Numbered from the stretch's first letter, positions 17,969 through 28,970 are shown. The stretch: DNA of 64,000 bases from Phenylobacterium sp. (GCF_016124325.1 NZ_WGNY01000010.1:32388-96387), one strand, 5' to 3'. Notes: generated by a model from the sequence alone, not told the origin. A program made the numbers and translations.

Positions 17969-19789
17969 GTGGCCGACGACAAGCCCGAGATCATGGGGGC
18001 CGACGAACTGGGCTTCGATCCCGAGACCCTGCGGGCCAAGTACCGCGCCGAGCGCGACCGCCGCGTCCGGACCGACGGCAACGAGCAGTACGTCGAGATG
18101 ACGGGCCAGTTCGCCCACTATCTCGAAGACCCCTACGTCGAGCCTGGGTTCACCCGCGAGCCGCTCACCGACGACACCGAGGTCGTCATCATCGGCGGGG
18201 GCTTCGGCGGCCTGCTGGCCGGGGCGCGCCTGCGCGAGGCCGGCGTCGAGGACATCCGGATCATCGAGAAGGGCGGCGACTTCGGCGGCACCTGGTACTG
18301 GAACCGCTATCCCGGCGCGGCCTGCGACATCGAAAGCTACGTCTACCTGCCCCTGCTGGAGGAGGTCGGCTTCATGCCGGCCCGCAAGTACTCCCGCGCG
18401 CCGGAAATCCTGCAGCACAGCCGCAACATCGCCGAGAAGTTCGACCTCTACCGCAACGTCTGCTTCCAGACGGAAGTGAAGGCCCTGCGCTGGGACGAGG
18501 ACGCCGCGCGCTGGATCATCGAGACCAACCGCGGCGACGCCATGCGGGCGAAGTTCGTGATCATGGCCAACGGCCCGCTGCACCGGCCCAAGCTGCCCGG
18601 CATTCCCGGCGTCGAGGGCTTCAAGCGCCACAGCTTCCACACCAGCCGGTGGGACTACGAATACACGGGCGGCACGTCCGACGGCGGCCTCACCGGCCTG
18701 AAGGACAAGCGCGTGGGGATCATCGGCACCGGCGCGACGGCCGTGCAGTGCGTGCCGCATCTCGGCGAATGGGCCAAGGAACTCTATGTGTTCCAGCGCA
18801 CGCCTTCGTCGATCGACGTGCGGAACGACCACCTCACCGATCCGAAGTGGGCCCAATCGCTCCAGCCCGGCTGGCAGCAGTACCGGATGGACAACTTCAA
18901 CACCCTCGTCTCGGGCGGCTTCGCCGAGGAGGATCTGGTCAACGACGGCTGGACCGACATCATCGGCAACATTCTGCTCCTGGCCCGGCGCAAGGCCGAG
19001 GCCGGCGAGGCGGTCGAGAATCCGGCCGAGCTGATGCAGCTCGCCGACTTCAAGAAGATGGAGCAGGTGCGCGCCCGCGTGGACCACGAGGTGCGCGATC
19101 CGGCCACGGCCGCCGCGCTCAAGCCCTGGTACAACCAGTTCTGCAAGCGGCCCTGCTTCCACGACGAGTATCTGGCGACCTTCAACCGCCCCAACGTCCA
19201 TCTGATCGACACCCAGGGGCATGGGGTGGAGCGGATCACCGAAACCGGCGTCGTGGCGAACGGCGTGGAATACGAGCTGGACTGCCTGATCTACGCCACC
19301 GGGTTCGAGGTCGGCACCGACTACGCCCGCCGCGCGGGCTACGAGACCTACGGGCGCGGCGGCCAGAGCCTGTCCGACAAGTGGAAGTCCGGCATGGAGA
19401 CCTTCCACGGCTTCCACGTCCGGGGCTTCCCCAACTGCTTTGTGGTGTCGGTGGGCCAGTCGGGCTTCTCCGCCAACTTCCCCCACATGCTGAACGAGCA
19501 GGCCAAGCACCTGGGCTACATCGTCCGCAACGCCCTGGATCGCCAGGCGCGCACCGTCGAGGCGTCCGCGGAGGCCGAGTCGGCGTGGGTCGACACGATC
19601 TGCAAGCTCGCCCTGCTGCGCGAGGCGTTCCTCAAGGAATGCACGCCCGGCTACTACAACAACGAGGGCCGCCCTCAGGAGATGAGCAAGAAGAACTCCT
19701 CCTACGGCGCCGGGCCGGTGGCGTTCGCGAAGGTGCTGGAGGACTGGCGCGCCGAGGGCTCCATGAAGGGGCTCGAAATCACGCCCTGA
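17969..19789 (+). CDS. Flavin-containing Baeyer-Villiger-type monooxygenase
   Basis: A 606-residue FAD/NADPH monooxygenase of the cyclohexanone-monooxygenase class, which inserts oxygen next to a ketone. It has an N-terminal extension of about 65 residues, then the FAD motif VVIIGGGFGGLL (about 72-84), the FAD-loop GTWYWNRYPGAACD, and the NADPH motif VGIIGTGATAVQ (about 250). The Baeyer-Villiger fingerprint FxGxxxHxxxW[PD] appears as FKRHSFHTSRWD (about 218-229): H, W and D are kept, while the glycine is arginine. The start is a GTG behind GGGGAGG. Its substrate is unknown. A two-component system follows but shows no clear link. Confidence 0.88.
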   Translation: MADDKPEIMGADELGFDPETLRAKYRAERDRRVRTDGNEQYVEMTGQFAHYLEDPYVEPGFTREPLTDDTEVVIIGGGFGGLLAGARLREAGVEDIRIIEKGGDFGGTWYWNRYPGAACDIESYVYLPLLEEVGFMPARKYSRAPEILQHSRNIAEKFDLYRNVCFQTEVKALRWDEDAARWIIETNRGDAMRAKFVIMANGPLHRPKLPGIPGVEGFKRHSFHTSRWDYEYTGGTSDGGLTGLKDKRVGIIGTGATAVQCVPHLGEWAKELYVFQRTPSSIDVRNDHLTDPKWAQSLQPGWQQYRMDNFNTLVSGGFAEEDLVNDGWTDIIGNILLLARRKAEAGEAVENPAELMQLADFKKMEQVRARVDHEVRDPATAAALKPWYNQFCKRPCFHDEYLATFNRPNVHLIDTQGHGVERITETGVVANGVEYELDCLIYATGFEVGTDYARRAGYETYGRGGQSLSDKWKSGMETFHGFHVRGFPNCFVVSVGQSGFSANFPHMLNEQAKHLGYIVRNALDRQARTVEASAEAESAWVDTICKLALLREAFLKECTPGYYNNEGRPQEMSKKNSSYGAGPVAFAKVLEDWRAEGSMKGLEITP

Positions 19790-19881
19790 GGGGGCGGTCC
19801 CGGGCCCTGCACGCCTTCTGCACGGGAACCGGATGGACGGGCGACCGCCTCTCCGTTGACGCCAGGCGCGAAGCCCGGAAC

Positions 19882-20586
19882 ATGGCCGCCATGGCCCAGG
19901 TGCTCGTCGTCGACGACGATCCGCATATCCGTCAGCTGCTCGTCTTCGCGTTGGAGAAGGCGGGGCTGTCGGCCCGCGAAGCCGACGACGGCGAGGCGGC
20001 GCTCGCCGCCGTGGCCGACGCCGCGCCGGACCTCGTGATCCTCGACATCAACATGCCCAAGCTGGACGGGCTGGAGGTCTGCCGCCGCCTGCGCGCCCAG
20101 GGCGACCTGCCGATCCTGTTCCTGTCGTCGCGCGACGACGAGATCGACCGGGTCCTCGGCATCGAACTGGGCGGCGACGACTATGTCGTCAAGCCGTTCA
20201 GCCCGCGGGAGGTGACCGCGCGCGTCCAGGCCATCCTGCGCCGCGCCAGGGTCCCGGCGGCGCGGCCGGAGGCGCCGGCGGTGCTGGCCCACGGCCGCCT
20301 GACACTGGATCCCGAGAGCTGGACCGCCCGCTTCGGCAAGGCCGAGGTGCAGCTCACGGTCACCGAGTTCGGTATCCTGCGCATCCTGATGGGCGCTCCG
20401 GCCCGCGTCTTCACCCGCGACGCGATCATCGACCGCCTTCACGGGCCGGGCTTCGCCATCACCGACCGCACCATCGACAGCCATGTGCGCAACCTGCGCG
20501 GCAAGTTCGCCGCCGTGGGCGGCCACGACGTCGTCGAGACCCGCGCCGGGGTCGGATACCGGCTCGGGCCGTGCCTGGGCGCGTGA
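19882..20586 (+). CDS. OmpR-family response regulator
   Basis: A transcription factor of 234 residues. The receiver domain (about 5-120) has the acidic pocket VVDDDPH, the phosphorylated Asp55 in LVILDINMP, and the lysine in YVVKPFSP. A winged-helix DNA-binding domain (about 135-230) follows, with TVTEFGILRIL and the RTIDSHVRNLRGK recognition region. An ATG nine bases downstream (19891) is an alternative start. The stop overlaps the kinase start, so both are co-translated. The domain pattern and the partner kinase resemble CreB/CreC, but the target genes are unknown. Confidence 0.92.
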   Translation: MAAMAQVLVVDDDPHIRQLLVFALEKAGLSAREADDGEAALAAVADAAPDLVILDINMPKLDGLEVCRRLRAQGDLPILFLSSRDDEIDRVLGIELGGDDYVVKPFSPREVTARVQAILRRARVPAARPEAPAVLAHGRLTLDPESWTARFGKAEVQLTVTEFGILRILMGAPARVFTRDAIIDRLHGPGFAITDRTIDSHVRNLRGKFAAVGGHDVVETRAGVGYRLGPCLGA

Positions 20587-22163
20587 TCGAGGCCTTCAAG
20601 GACTGGGTCGGGAGTTGGTGGCCCAGGCTGCGCCTGCGCGCCATCCTCTTCACCGTCCTGCTCTTCGCCGCCGCCATGCCGGCGATCGGGGCGGTGTCGC
20701 TGCGGGTCTACGAGAACACCCTGGTGCGGCAGACCGAAGCCGAGCTGGTCGCCCAGGGCGCGGCGCTCGTGGCCGTGGCGGCCGTCAACTGGCCCGGCGC
20801 GCCTCCGCATGTCCCGCGGCCGGAGAAGCCGCCCGAGGGCTACTACCGCCCCGAGTTCACCACCATCGACCTCAGCCGCGATCCGGTGCTGCCCGAGCGC
20901 CCCACGCCGCCGCCGTCCGGACGGGCGGCCGACCCTGCCGCGCGCGCCGTGGCGCTGGAAATGCAGCCGGTCGTGGAGCGCACGCTCCAGACGACGCTGG
21001 CCTCGGTGCTGATGCTCGACCGGAACGGGATCGTCGTGGCGGGGCCGGTCGAGGGTGTCGACTATTCGGCCCTGCCCGAGGTCCGCGCCGCGCTGGCCGG
21101 CCGGCCCGAGACGGTGCTGCGCGCCAACGGCGACTATCGGCCACGCTATCGGTTCGAGTGGCTGTCGAAGGCGTCGGGCCTGCGGCTGCACCACGCCCGG
21201 CCGATCGTGGTCAGCGGCAAGGTGGAGGGGGTGCTCCTGCTTTCCCGCTCGCCGCGGGCGCTGTTCCGCGGGGTCTACGAGGACAGAGGCAAGCTTGCTC
21301 TCGCCGCGGTGATCATCCTGGGCGTGCTGGTGGTGCTGTCGGGCCTGGTGTCGCGGGGCGTGACGCAGCCGATCGAAAAGCTGAGCGCCGCCTCGCGCGC
21401 GGTCGCAGCCGGCGGAGGCGAGATCCCCCGCACGCCGCGCACCGCCGCCGTCGAGATCCGCGACCTCTACGAAGACTTCCGCGCCATGGCCGAACGCATC
21501 GAACGGCGCAGCGGCTACCTGCGCGACTTCGCCGCCGCGGTCAGCCACGAGTTCAAGACGCCGCTGGCGGGGATCGGGGGGGCGGTCGAGCTGCTGCAGG
21601 ACCACTTCGACACCATGTCGGCCGCGGAGCGCCGACGGTTCCTCGACAATATCGCGGGGGATTCCGAGCGGCTGTCGCAACTGGTGACCCGGCTCCTCGA
21701 CCTCGCGCGCGCCGACATGGCCATGCCCGCGCCGGGCGTGGCGTCCGACCTGTCGGCGCCCGTCCGCGCCGCGGCCGACAGTGAAGCCCGCGACGGCTTT
21801 GCGGTGCAGGTGGAGCTTCCGTCCGACGCGTTGCGGGTCGCCGCTCCGGCCGAGACGGTCGAGAAGGTGCTGGTGATCCTGCTCCAGAACGCGCGCCAGG
21901 CCGGCGCGAGCCAGGCCCGCGTCTCGGCGGTCGTCGAGGGCGCGGAGGTCCGCATCAGCGTCGCCGATGATGGTCCCGGCGTGGCCGAGGCGGACCGCGA
22001 TCGCCTGTTCGAGCCCTTCTTCACCAGCCGCCGGGCCGAGGGCGGGGCGGGGCTCGGCCTGCCTATCGCCCGGTCGCTGGCGGCGGCCAGCCACGGGCGC
22101 CTGGAGCTGGCGGGCAAGGGACCGGGCGCGATCTTTGTCCTGTCGCTCCCCCGCGCCGGCTGA
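20583..22163 (+). CDS. Membrane sensor histidine kinase (CreC-like)
   Basis: A 526-residue kinase, partner of the response regulator it overlaps (GTGA junction). A transmembrane helix at about residues 15-40 is followed by a periplasmic sensor region of about 190 residues that is proline-rich, a second helix at about 240-262, and a HAMP linker. The DHp domain has the phosphorylated histidine in AAVSHEFKTPLAG. The ATPase domain has ILLQNARQAG, ADDGPGV and GAGLGLP. The signal is unknown. A GTG at 20571 would add four residues and is an alternative start. Confidence 0.92.
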   Translation: MIEAFKDWVGSWWPRLRLRAILFTVLLFAAAMPAIGAVSLRVYENTLVRQTEAELVAQGAALVAVAAVNWPGAPPHVPRPEKPPEGYYRPEFTTIDLSRDPVLPERPTPPPSGRAADPAARAVALEMQPVVERTLQTTLASVLMLDRNGIVVAGPVEGVDYSALPEVRAALAGRPETVLRANGDYRPRYRFEWLSKASGLRLHHARPIVVSGKVEGVLLLSRSPRALFRGVYEDRGKLALAAVIILGVLVVLSGLVSRGVTQPIEKLSAASRAVAAGGGEIPRTPRTAAVEIRDLYEDFRAMAERIERRSGYLRDFAAAVSHEFKTPLAGIGGAVELLQDHFDTMSAAERRRFLDNIAGDSERLSQLVTRLLDLARADMAMPAPGVASDLSAPVRAAADSEARDGFAVQVELPSDALRVAAPAETVEKVLVILLQNARQAGASQARVSAVVEGAEVRISVADDGPGVAEADRDRLFEPFFTSRRAEGGAGLGLPIARSLAAASHGRLELAGKGPGAIFVLSLPRAG

Positions 22164-22232
22164 CGCGGCTCTGCACAGCATCTTCATATCGCGGGATCAT
22201 CGCTCTGCATGCGCCGCGGCGATCCTGCCGCC

Positions 22233-22436
22233 ATGGACGAGCCCAACTCCCCCACGCCCGACGGCCGCCGCCTCCTGCTGGCGCCCGCCGGGGAGGCCTG
22301 GTCCTGGCGGCTGACCACGCCTGGCGGCGAAAGCATCGCCGGTCTTGCCCCTGACTGCGCGGCCGCGCGTCGGTCGGCCGCCTTCGCCGTCTTCGTCGTG
22401 CAGGCCCTGGAACGCACGCGTCAGCGCTGGTTCTGA
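22233..22436 (+). CDS. Small hypothetical protein
   Basis: A 67-residue protein after ATG 22233; an earlier in-frame ATG at 22209 is possible. Its sequence is not repetitive: an N-terminal Pro/Asp stretch, then WSWRLTTPGGES and an alanine-rich helix ending ALERTRQRWF. It lies 69 bp after the kinase on the same strand. I do not recognise a family. It looks like a small cytoplasmic protein of a beta strand plus a helix. Coding status is judged from composition only. Confidence 0.5.
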   Translation: MDEPNSPTPDGRRLLLAPAGEAWSWRLTTPGGESIAGLAPDCAAARRSAAFAVFVVQALERTRQRWF

Positions 22437-22558
22437 GTCCCCAGAATGGGCGCCTCGATCGCCCGGTGCGGCGGGGCGTCGCAGGCATTTCTCGCGGTTT
22501 GTTAAATGCTTGGCTTCCAAGCTTTCCAATCGCACGAGCGTGAGAAAGCCCGGAGCCG

Positions 22559-24778
22559 ATGTCGACGCAGAGGCAGAGCCTGACCTTGGACGATCTCCCG
22601 ATCGCCATGGCGCGTCTCGACGGCCGCCATGTGATCCTGGAGGCGAATACGGCTTTCCGCGCTCTGGCGGGCGCGGGGGGCGAGCCTGTCGGCGCGCGCT
22701 TCGCTCATGTGCTCGAAGCGGCCGGCGCCGTCGCCCAGGACGGCGAGTTCGGGAGGGTCTTCCGCATTCGGGTCGACGACGCCGACCGCGTCTTCCGCCT
22801 GACGCTCCACGTCCACGGCGAGGACAATCTGGCGATCCTCAGCGACGTGACGGCCGCGCGGGAGGCGGCGGAGCGGCATCGTCCGGCGGCCGATGTGCGC
22901 GACCAATTGATGCACGACGCCGAGATCGGGGTCTGGCGATACGATCCCGATATCGACACCTACTATTTCCCGGCTGAGCTCTCGCTGGGCCACGGCGAGA
23001 TCGGCCGGCCCTTGCCGCGAGAGACCTTGCAGCTGCTGCAGCACCGCGACGACCGCGCCAGCAACGAGGAGATCCGCGAGCGGATCACCCGCGAGGGCGG
23101 CACGGCCCAGTCCGAGGTGCGCTACCTCACCGCGACGGGCGAGTGGACCCACCTGCACGTCCACTACCGGGCCGGCAAGCAGCTCCCGTCGGGCCGCTAC
23201 GAGATGCACGGCGTCAGCCAGAACGTCACGTCCCTGGCCAAGGCCCGGGATGAGGCCCGCGCCAACGCCCGGCGGCTGGGGCTGGCGCTCGCGGCGTCGG
23301 GCGCCGGCGTCTTCGAGGTGGACTTTAAGACCGGGCGGCTCTGGCTGTCGCCGGAGGCAGAAGCCCTGGCGGGCGGCGTGGCGATCGACTTCGACGACCC
23401 CGTGAGCGTCTTCCACCCCGATGATCATGCGATGGTCTCGGCGCTGGCCGATCGCCCCGCCGGGCATTCCGCCGATCCCGTCGACGCCCGCCTTCTCACG
23501 GCGGACGGCTACCGTTGGGTGCGGGTGTGCTTCGAGGTCGAGCACAAGCCCGACGGGACGCGGCGTCGCGGCGTCGGCCTCGTCGTCGACGTCGACGAAG
23601 CCAAGCGCCAGGAGATCGCGCTGAGGGAGGCGCGCCGGCTGGCCGAGGAGGCCACCGTGGCCAAGTCGGACTTCCTGGCCTCGGTGAGCCACGAGATCCG
23701 AACCCCCATGAACGGCGTGGTGGGGGTGCTCAACCTCTTGAAGCGCGAACGGCTGACGGCCGACGGCGCCCAGCTGCTGGACGAGGCGCTCGGCTGCGCC
23801 GAGATGCTGGGCCAGCTCATCAACGACGTGCTGGACTTCAGCAAGATCGAGGCGGGTAAGCTCGCGCTGGCGCCTGCGCCCACCGACCCCGCCGCGATCC
23901 TGGACGGCGTGACCCATCTGCTGGCGCCGCAAGCCGAGGCCAAGGGCCTGACGCTTCGCACCGAGGTCGCCGCCGACATCGGGTGGGTCGAGGTGGATCC
24001 CGTGCGCCTGCGCCAGTGCCTCTTCAACATCATCGGCAACGCCGTGAAGTTCACGGAGACGGGCGGGGTGGTGGTGCGCGCCTGGGCGGCCGGGAAGGGG
24101 CCCGCGCGCCGGCTCCGCTTCGAGGTGGAGGACACGGGCATCGGCGTCTCCGAGGCGGCGCGCGAGCGGTTGTTCCAACGCTTCGAGCAGGCCGAGGCCG
24201 GCACGACCCGCCGGTTCGGCGGCACGGGCCTGGGACTGGCCATCTCGCGCCAACTCGTCCGCATGATGGGCGGTGACCTCGACCTCGAAAGCCGCGAGGG
24301 CGAGGGCTCGACATTCTGGTTCGAAGTCGCCGCGCCGGCGGCCGCGGCGCCGTCGACCGAGCCGGCCGCGACGGCCGACATCGACGATGCGCCCCTGGCC
24401 GGACTCAAGGTCCTCATCGTCGACGACAACCGGGTCAACCGGCTGGTCGGCGTGCGCTCGGTCGAGGCGCTGGGTGCCGGGGCGGAGGCCGTCGAGAGCG
24501 GGCCCGAAGCCATCGAAGCCGTGAGCACCGGCGGCTACGATCTCGTGCTCATGGACGTCAACATGCCGGGCATGGACGGGCTGGAGGCCACCCGCCGCAT
24601 CCGCGGGCTGCCGGCCCCGGCGGGCGAAACGCCGATCCTGGCCCTCACCGCCGACGTGATGCGCCAGCAACGGCAGGCCTATGTGGCCGCAGGTATGAAC
24701 GGCATGACGCCCAAGCCCTTCTCGCCGGCCCAGCTGCTCGCGGAGATCGCCCGCATCGCCGGCGCCGAGGCCGCCTAG
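22559..24778 (+). CDS. PAS-domain hybrid histidine kinase
   Basis: A 739-residue cytoplasmic hybrid kinase with no membrane segment. The order is PAS-like fold (about 10-100), second PAS (about 120-225) and third PAS (about 235-355, with a WVRVCFEVEH strand). The DHp histidine follows near residue 380 in SVSHEIRTPMNG. The ATPase domain has NIIGNAVKFT, DTGIGV and GTGLGLAI. A C-terminal receiver holds the phospho-Asp near residue 663 in YDLVLMDVNMPGMDG and the switch lysine in MTPKPFSP. No HPt gene is adjacent, so the onward phosphorelay partner is elsewhere. A GCTTGG-CTT-CCAAGC hairpin lies just upstream (22508-22522). Confidence 0.93.
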   Translation: MSTQRQSLTLDDLPIAMARLDGRHVILEANTAFRALAGAGGEPVGARFAHVLEAAGAVAQDGEFGRVFRIRVDDADRVFRLTLHVHGEDNLAILSDVTAAREAAERHRPAADVRDQLMHDAEIGVWRYDPDIDTYYFPAELSLGHGEIGRPLPRETLQLLQHRDDRASNEEIRERITREGGTAQSEVRYLTATGEWTHLHVHYRAGKQLPSGRYEMHGVSQNVTSLAKARDEARANARRLGLALAASGAGVFEVDFKTGRLWLSPEAEALAGGVAIDFDDPVSVFHPDDHAMVSALADRPAGHSADPVDARLLTADGYRWVRVCFEVEHKPDGTRRRGVGLVVDVDEAKRQEIALREARRLAEEATVAKSDFLASVSHEIRTPMNGVVGVLNLLKRERLTADGAQLLDEALGCAEMLGQLINDVLDFSKIEAGKLALAPAPTDPAAILDGVTHLLAPQAEAKGLTLRTEVAADIGWVEVDPVRLRQCLFNIIGNAVKFTETGGVVVRAWAAGKGPARRLRFEVEDTGIGVSEAARERLFQRFEQAEAGTTRRFGGTGLGLAISRQLVRMMGGDLDLESREGEGSTFWFEVAAPAAAAPSTEPAATADIDDAPLAGLKVLIVDDNRVNRLVGVRSVEALGAGAEAVESGPEAIEAVSTGGYDLVLMDVNMPGMDGLEATRRIRGLPAPAGETPILALTADVMRQQRQAYVAAGMNGMTPKPFSPAQLLAEIARIAGAEAA

Positions 24779-24781
24779 GGC

Positions 24782-25159
24782 TCAGCCTTCGAGGGTCACG
24801 TACATCTCGGCCTCGATCACCCACTGGCCGCTGACCTTGCGCCAGACCGCGAGATAGGTCCCGCTCATGCGGCGGTCAGACCAGAGCCCGGCCCAGCGGC
24901 CGCGCTCGGCGGCCCGCAGTCCGGCGGCGTCCAGGTCGACGGCCTCGGTCTCGCGGATGTAGGTCTTGAAGCCCGGCTCGGCGAACTGGCCGGCGAAGGC
25001 GGCGATCACCGACTCCGCGCCCAGGATCAGGTCGCCGTCGCCGACGATCAGCTTCACGTCGGGCGCGAAGAAGGGCTTCAGCCGCGCCGCCTCGTGCGCC
25101 GCGATCAGCCGGTTGGTCAGCTTGCGCCGTGCGCGGACGGCCTCTTCCGGCGCCGTCAC
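24782..25159 (-). CDS. SnoaL/NTF2-like protein (DUF4440 type)
   Basis: A 125-residue protein of the cone-shaped NTF2 fold, used either as an enzyme or as a binding pocket. Features are an N-terminal helix (APEEAVRARRKLTNRL), a segment with DVKLIVGDGDLILG, and long strands that include RWAGLWSDRRMSGTY and WVIEAEMYVTLEG. Its GTG start at 25159 lies two bases after the stop of the hydrolase gene, so the two are translationally coupled. There is no catalytic motif that allows a functional call. Confidence 0.75.
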   Translation of the reverse strand: MTAPEEAVRARRKLTNRLIAAHEAARLKPFFAPDVKLIVGDGDLILGAESVIAAFAGQFAEPGFKTYIRETEAVDLDAAGLRAAERGRWAGLWSDRRMSGTYLAVWRKVSGQWVIEAEMYVTLEG

Positions 25160-25161
25160 GC

Positions 25162-25812
25162 CTAGGCCGGCTGGGCCGCCAGGCGCTTGTCGAGATAGGC
25201 GCCGACGCGGGACTCCACGTCGGGCAGGTTCTCCATCCAGAAGTGGCTCGCGCCCTCGACGATGTCGTAGTCGATGACGATGCCCTTCTGCGTGCGCAGC
25301 TTGGAGACCACGCGCTCGACGTCGATCGGCGGCACCACGGTGTCCGAGCCGCCGTGCAGGATCAGCCCCGAGGCCGGGCAGGGCGCCAGGAACGAGAAGT
25401 CGTAGGCGTTGGTCGGCGGCGACACCGAGATGAAGCCGTCCGTCTCGGGGCGCCGCATCAGGAGCTGCATGCCCACCCAGGCGCCGAAGGAGTAGCCCGC
25501 CACCCAGCACTGCGAGGCGGCCGGGTTCGTCGACTGCAGCCAGTCCAGCGCGGTCGCCGCATCGGCCAGCTCGCCGATGCCGCCGTCGAACTCGCCCTGG
25601 CTGCGGCCCACGCCACGGAAATTGAACCGCAGGACCGAGAAGCCCCGCTTCATGAACAGGTGAAACAGCTGCACCGCGACAGGATTGTTCATCTGCCCGC
25701 CCGCCTTGGGGTGCGGGTGCAGGATCAGGGCGACCGGCGCGGTCTCGCTCTTGCCCTGGGAGTAACGGCCCTCGATCCGCCCGGCTGCGCCGGTCAGAAC
25801 CACCTCTGGCAT
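25162..25812 (-). CDS. Alpha/beta hydrolase (YdjP/dienelactone-hydrolase-like)
   Basis: A 216-residue serine hydrolase. The nucleophile motif is GYSFGAW, the acid is in HGGSDTVVPP, and the histidine is in EGASHFW. The ALILHPHPKAGGQMNN segment near the N-terminus is typical of the small 'KANL3/Tex30-like' or CocE-related group of alpha/beta hydrolases. It probably cleaves a small ester or thioester; the substrate is unknown. ATG 25812 was chosen over upstream in-frame codons because the family begins here. It is divergent from iscR and shares its 143-bp upstream region with it. Confidence 0.85.
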   Translation of the reverse strand: MPEVVLTGAAGRIEGRYSQGKSETAPVALILHPHPKAGGQMNNPVAVQLFHLFMKRGFSVLRFNFRGVGRSQGEFDGGIGELADAATALDWLQSTNPAASQCWVAGYSFGAWVGMQLLMRRPETDGFISVSPPTNAYDFSFLAPCPASGLILHGGSDTVVPPIDVERVVSKLRTQKGIVIDYDIVEGASHFWMENLPDVESRVGAYLDKRLAAQPA

Positions 25813-25833
25813 TCGAACCCTCTCGTCGGCGGA

Positions 25834-25843
25834 ATACTTGACT
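25834..25843 (+). promoter_or_regulatory. IscR-type half-site upstream of iscR
   Basis: ATACTTGACT matches the left half of the type-1 IscR site (ATASYYGACT). The right half is poorly conserved. TTGACT within it could also serve as a -35 element with TACCTC 17 bp later. It lies about 115 bp upstream of the iscR start, so autoregulation by the [2Fe-2S] form is plausible but not shown. Confidence 0.4.
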
Positions 25844-25955
25844 CCCGCGCTCGGTCTTCTTACCTCGCGCCTAGTCCGGCGCGGCCTCACGCGAGGCGCG
25901 GCTTGTAACATAGGCCACGCCGGATGCGCGGGAAAACTGCATCGGACCCAACGCC

Positions 25956-26381
25956 ATGCGTCTCTCCACGAAAGGCCGGTACGCCGTGATGGCGATGGCC
26001 GACCTCGCACGCCGCGAGCACGAGGCCGCGCGCGCCGTCGCCCTGGCCGATATCGCCGCCCGGCAGGAGATATCCCTGTCCTATCTGGAACAGCTCTTCG
26101 CGCGCCTCCGTCGGCGTGGCCTGGTCAAGAGCGCGCGCGGGCCCGGCGGCGGCTACCGGCTGGCGCGCTCCGCCGAGGTCACCACGATCGCCGAGATCGT
26201 CCATGCGGTGGACGAGCCGTTGCGGGCCACCCGCTGCACCGCCGGCAAGGGCTGCATGATCAAGGGCGAGCGCTGCCTGACCCACGACCTGTGGGCCGAT
26301 CTGGGCGACCGGATCGAGGACTATCTGGCGTCGGTGAGCCTCGCCGACGTCGTCGGAGGGCGGCTCCGCCGCGCCGCATGA
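25956..26381 (+). CDS. iscR: Rrf2-family Fe-S transcriptional regulator IscR
   Basis: A 141-residue repressor that senses iron-sulfur status and controls the suf operon. An N-terminal winged helix (MRLSTKGRYAVMAM..., recognition helix EISLSYLEQLFARLRR) precedes the cluster-binding loop RCTAGKGCMIKGERC, whose three cysteines and the histidine of LTHDLW match the IscR ligand set. Spacing is C-x5-C-x6-C, one residue longer than the Escherichia coli C-x5-C-x5-C. It is the first gene of the operon and overlaps the desulfurase gene by ATGA. Confidence 0.95.
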   Translation: MRLSTKGRYAVMAMADLARREHEAARAVALADIAARQEISLSYLEQLFARLRRRGLVKSARGPGGGYRLARSAEVTTIAEIVHAVDEPLRATRCTAGKGCMIKGERCLTHDLWADLGDRIEDYLASVSLADVVGGRLRRAA

Positions 26382-27504
26382 GCGTCTACCTCGACCATAA
26401 CGCCACCGCCAAGGTGCGGCCCGAGGCCATCGCCGCCATGACGCGGACGATGGAGAACGTGGGCAATCCCTCGTCGATCCACGCGGCCGGCCGCGCCGCG
26501 CGGGCGGTGATGGAGCAGGCCCGCGCCGACGTCGCCGCCCTGATCGCCGCACCCGCGTCGACGGTGGTCTTCACCAGCGGCGGCACCGAGGCCAATGCGC
26601 TGGCCATGGAAAGCGCGATCGCCGCCGGCGCGAAGCGCCTGATCGTCTCGGCGATCGAGCACGACAGCATCCGCGAGACCGCCGCGGCGTCCGGCGTCGC
26701 GGTCGAGGTGCTGCCCGTCACGCCCGACGGGGTCGCCGATCTGGCCTGGCTGGACGCGCGCCTGGCGCGCTGGAACGCTGCCGACGGCAAGCCGTTCGTG
26801 GCCCTGATGCTGGCCAACAACGAGACCGGGGTGATCCAGCCGGTGGCCGAAGCCTCGGGGATCGTCCGCGACGCGGACGGCTGGCTGCACGTCGATGCGA
26901 TCCAGGCGGCCGGCAAGATCGCGGTCGACAGCCGCGCGCTGGGCGCCGACACCTTGGCCGTCTCGGCCCACAAGATCGGCGGGCCGCAGGGCGTGGGCGC
27001 GCTCACCTTCGGGCCGCGGGCCACGCTCGCGCGCCGCCAGCACGGCGGCGGGCAGGAGCGCGGCCGTCGCGGTGGAACCGAAAATCTTCCCGGAATCAGC
27101 GGATTCGGCGCGGCGGCTAAGATCGCGATCGCGGGGCTTGGCGGCCAGGCCGCGCTCCGTGACGCCGCCGCCGAACGCCTGAAGGCCGCCGGCGCCGTCG
27201 TCATCGGCGAAGCCTCGCCGCGATTGCCCAACACGCTGTGCGTCGCCATGCCCGGCTGGACGTCGGACCTGCAGGTCATGGCCCTCGATCTGGCCGGGGT
27301 GATGGTCAGCGCGGGATCGGCCTGTTCTTCGGGCAAGGTGAAGGCTTCGCCGGTGTTGTCGGCGATGGGCCTGGACGACTTGGCCGGCTGCGCGATCCGC
27401 GTCAGCGGCGGCTGGAGCACCACGCCCGAGGATTGGACCCGGTTCGCGGATGTCTGGCTGCAGTCTCATGCCCGCCACGCCGCGCGCCGAGAGGAAGTCG
27501 CGTA

Positions 27505-27505
<1 letters not shown>
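26378..27505 (+). CDS. Cysteine desulfurase, IscS/NifS-like
   Basis: A 375-residue PLP enzyme that removes sulfur from cysteine for cluster assembly. The PLP lysine is in [12 protein letters not shown]. The persulfide cysteine is in [12 protein letters not shown] on the long active-site loop, which places it in group I (IscS/NifS). The operon also encodes a group II enzyme (sufS), so two different sulfur donors are co-expressed. The start overlaps iscR (ATGA) and the stop overlaps sufB (TAATG), indicating tight coupling. Confidence 0.93.

Positions 27506-28970
<1,465 letters not shown>

Noticed and set aside
22508..22522. GCTTGG-CTT-CCAAGC hairpin before the hybrid kinase as a regulatory element
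   Set aside because: Short stem, single occurrence and no supporting context; mentioned only in the kinase entry.
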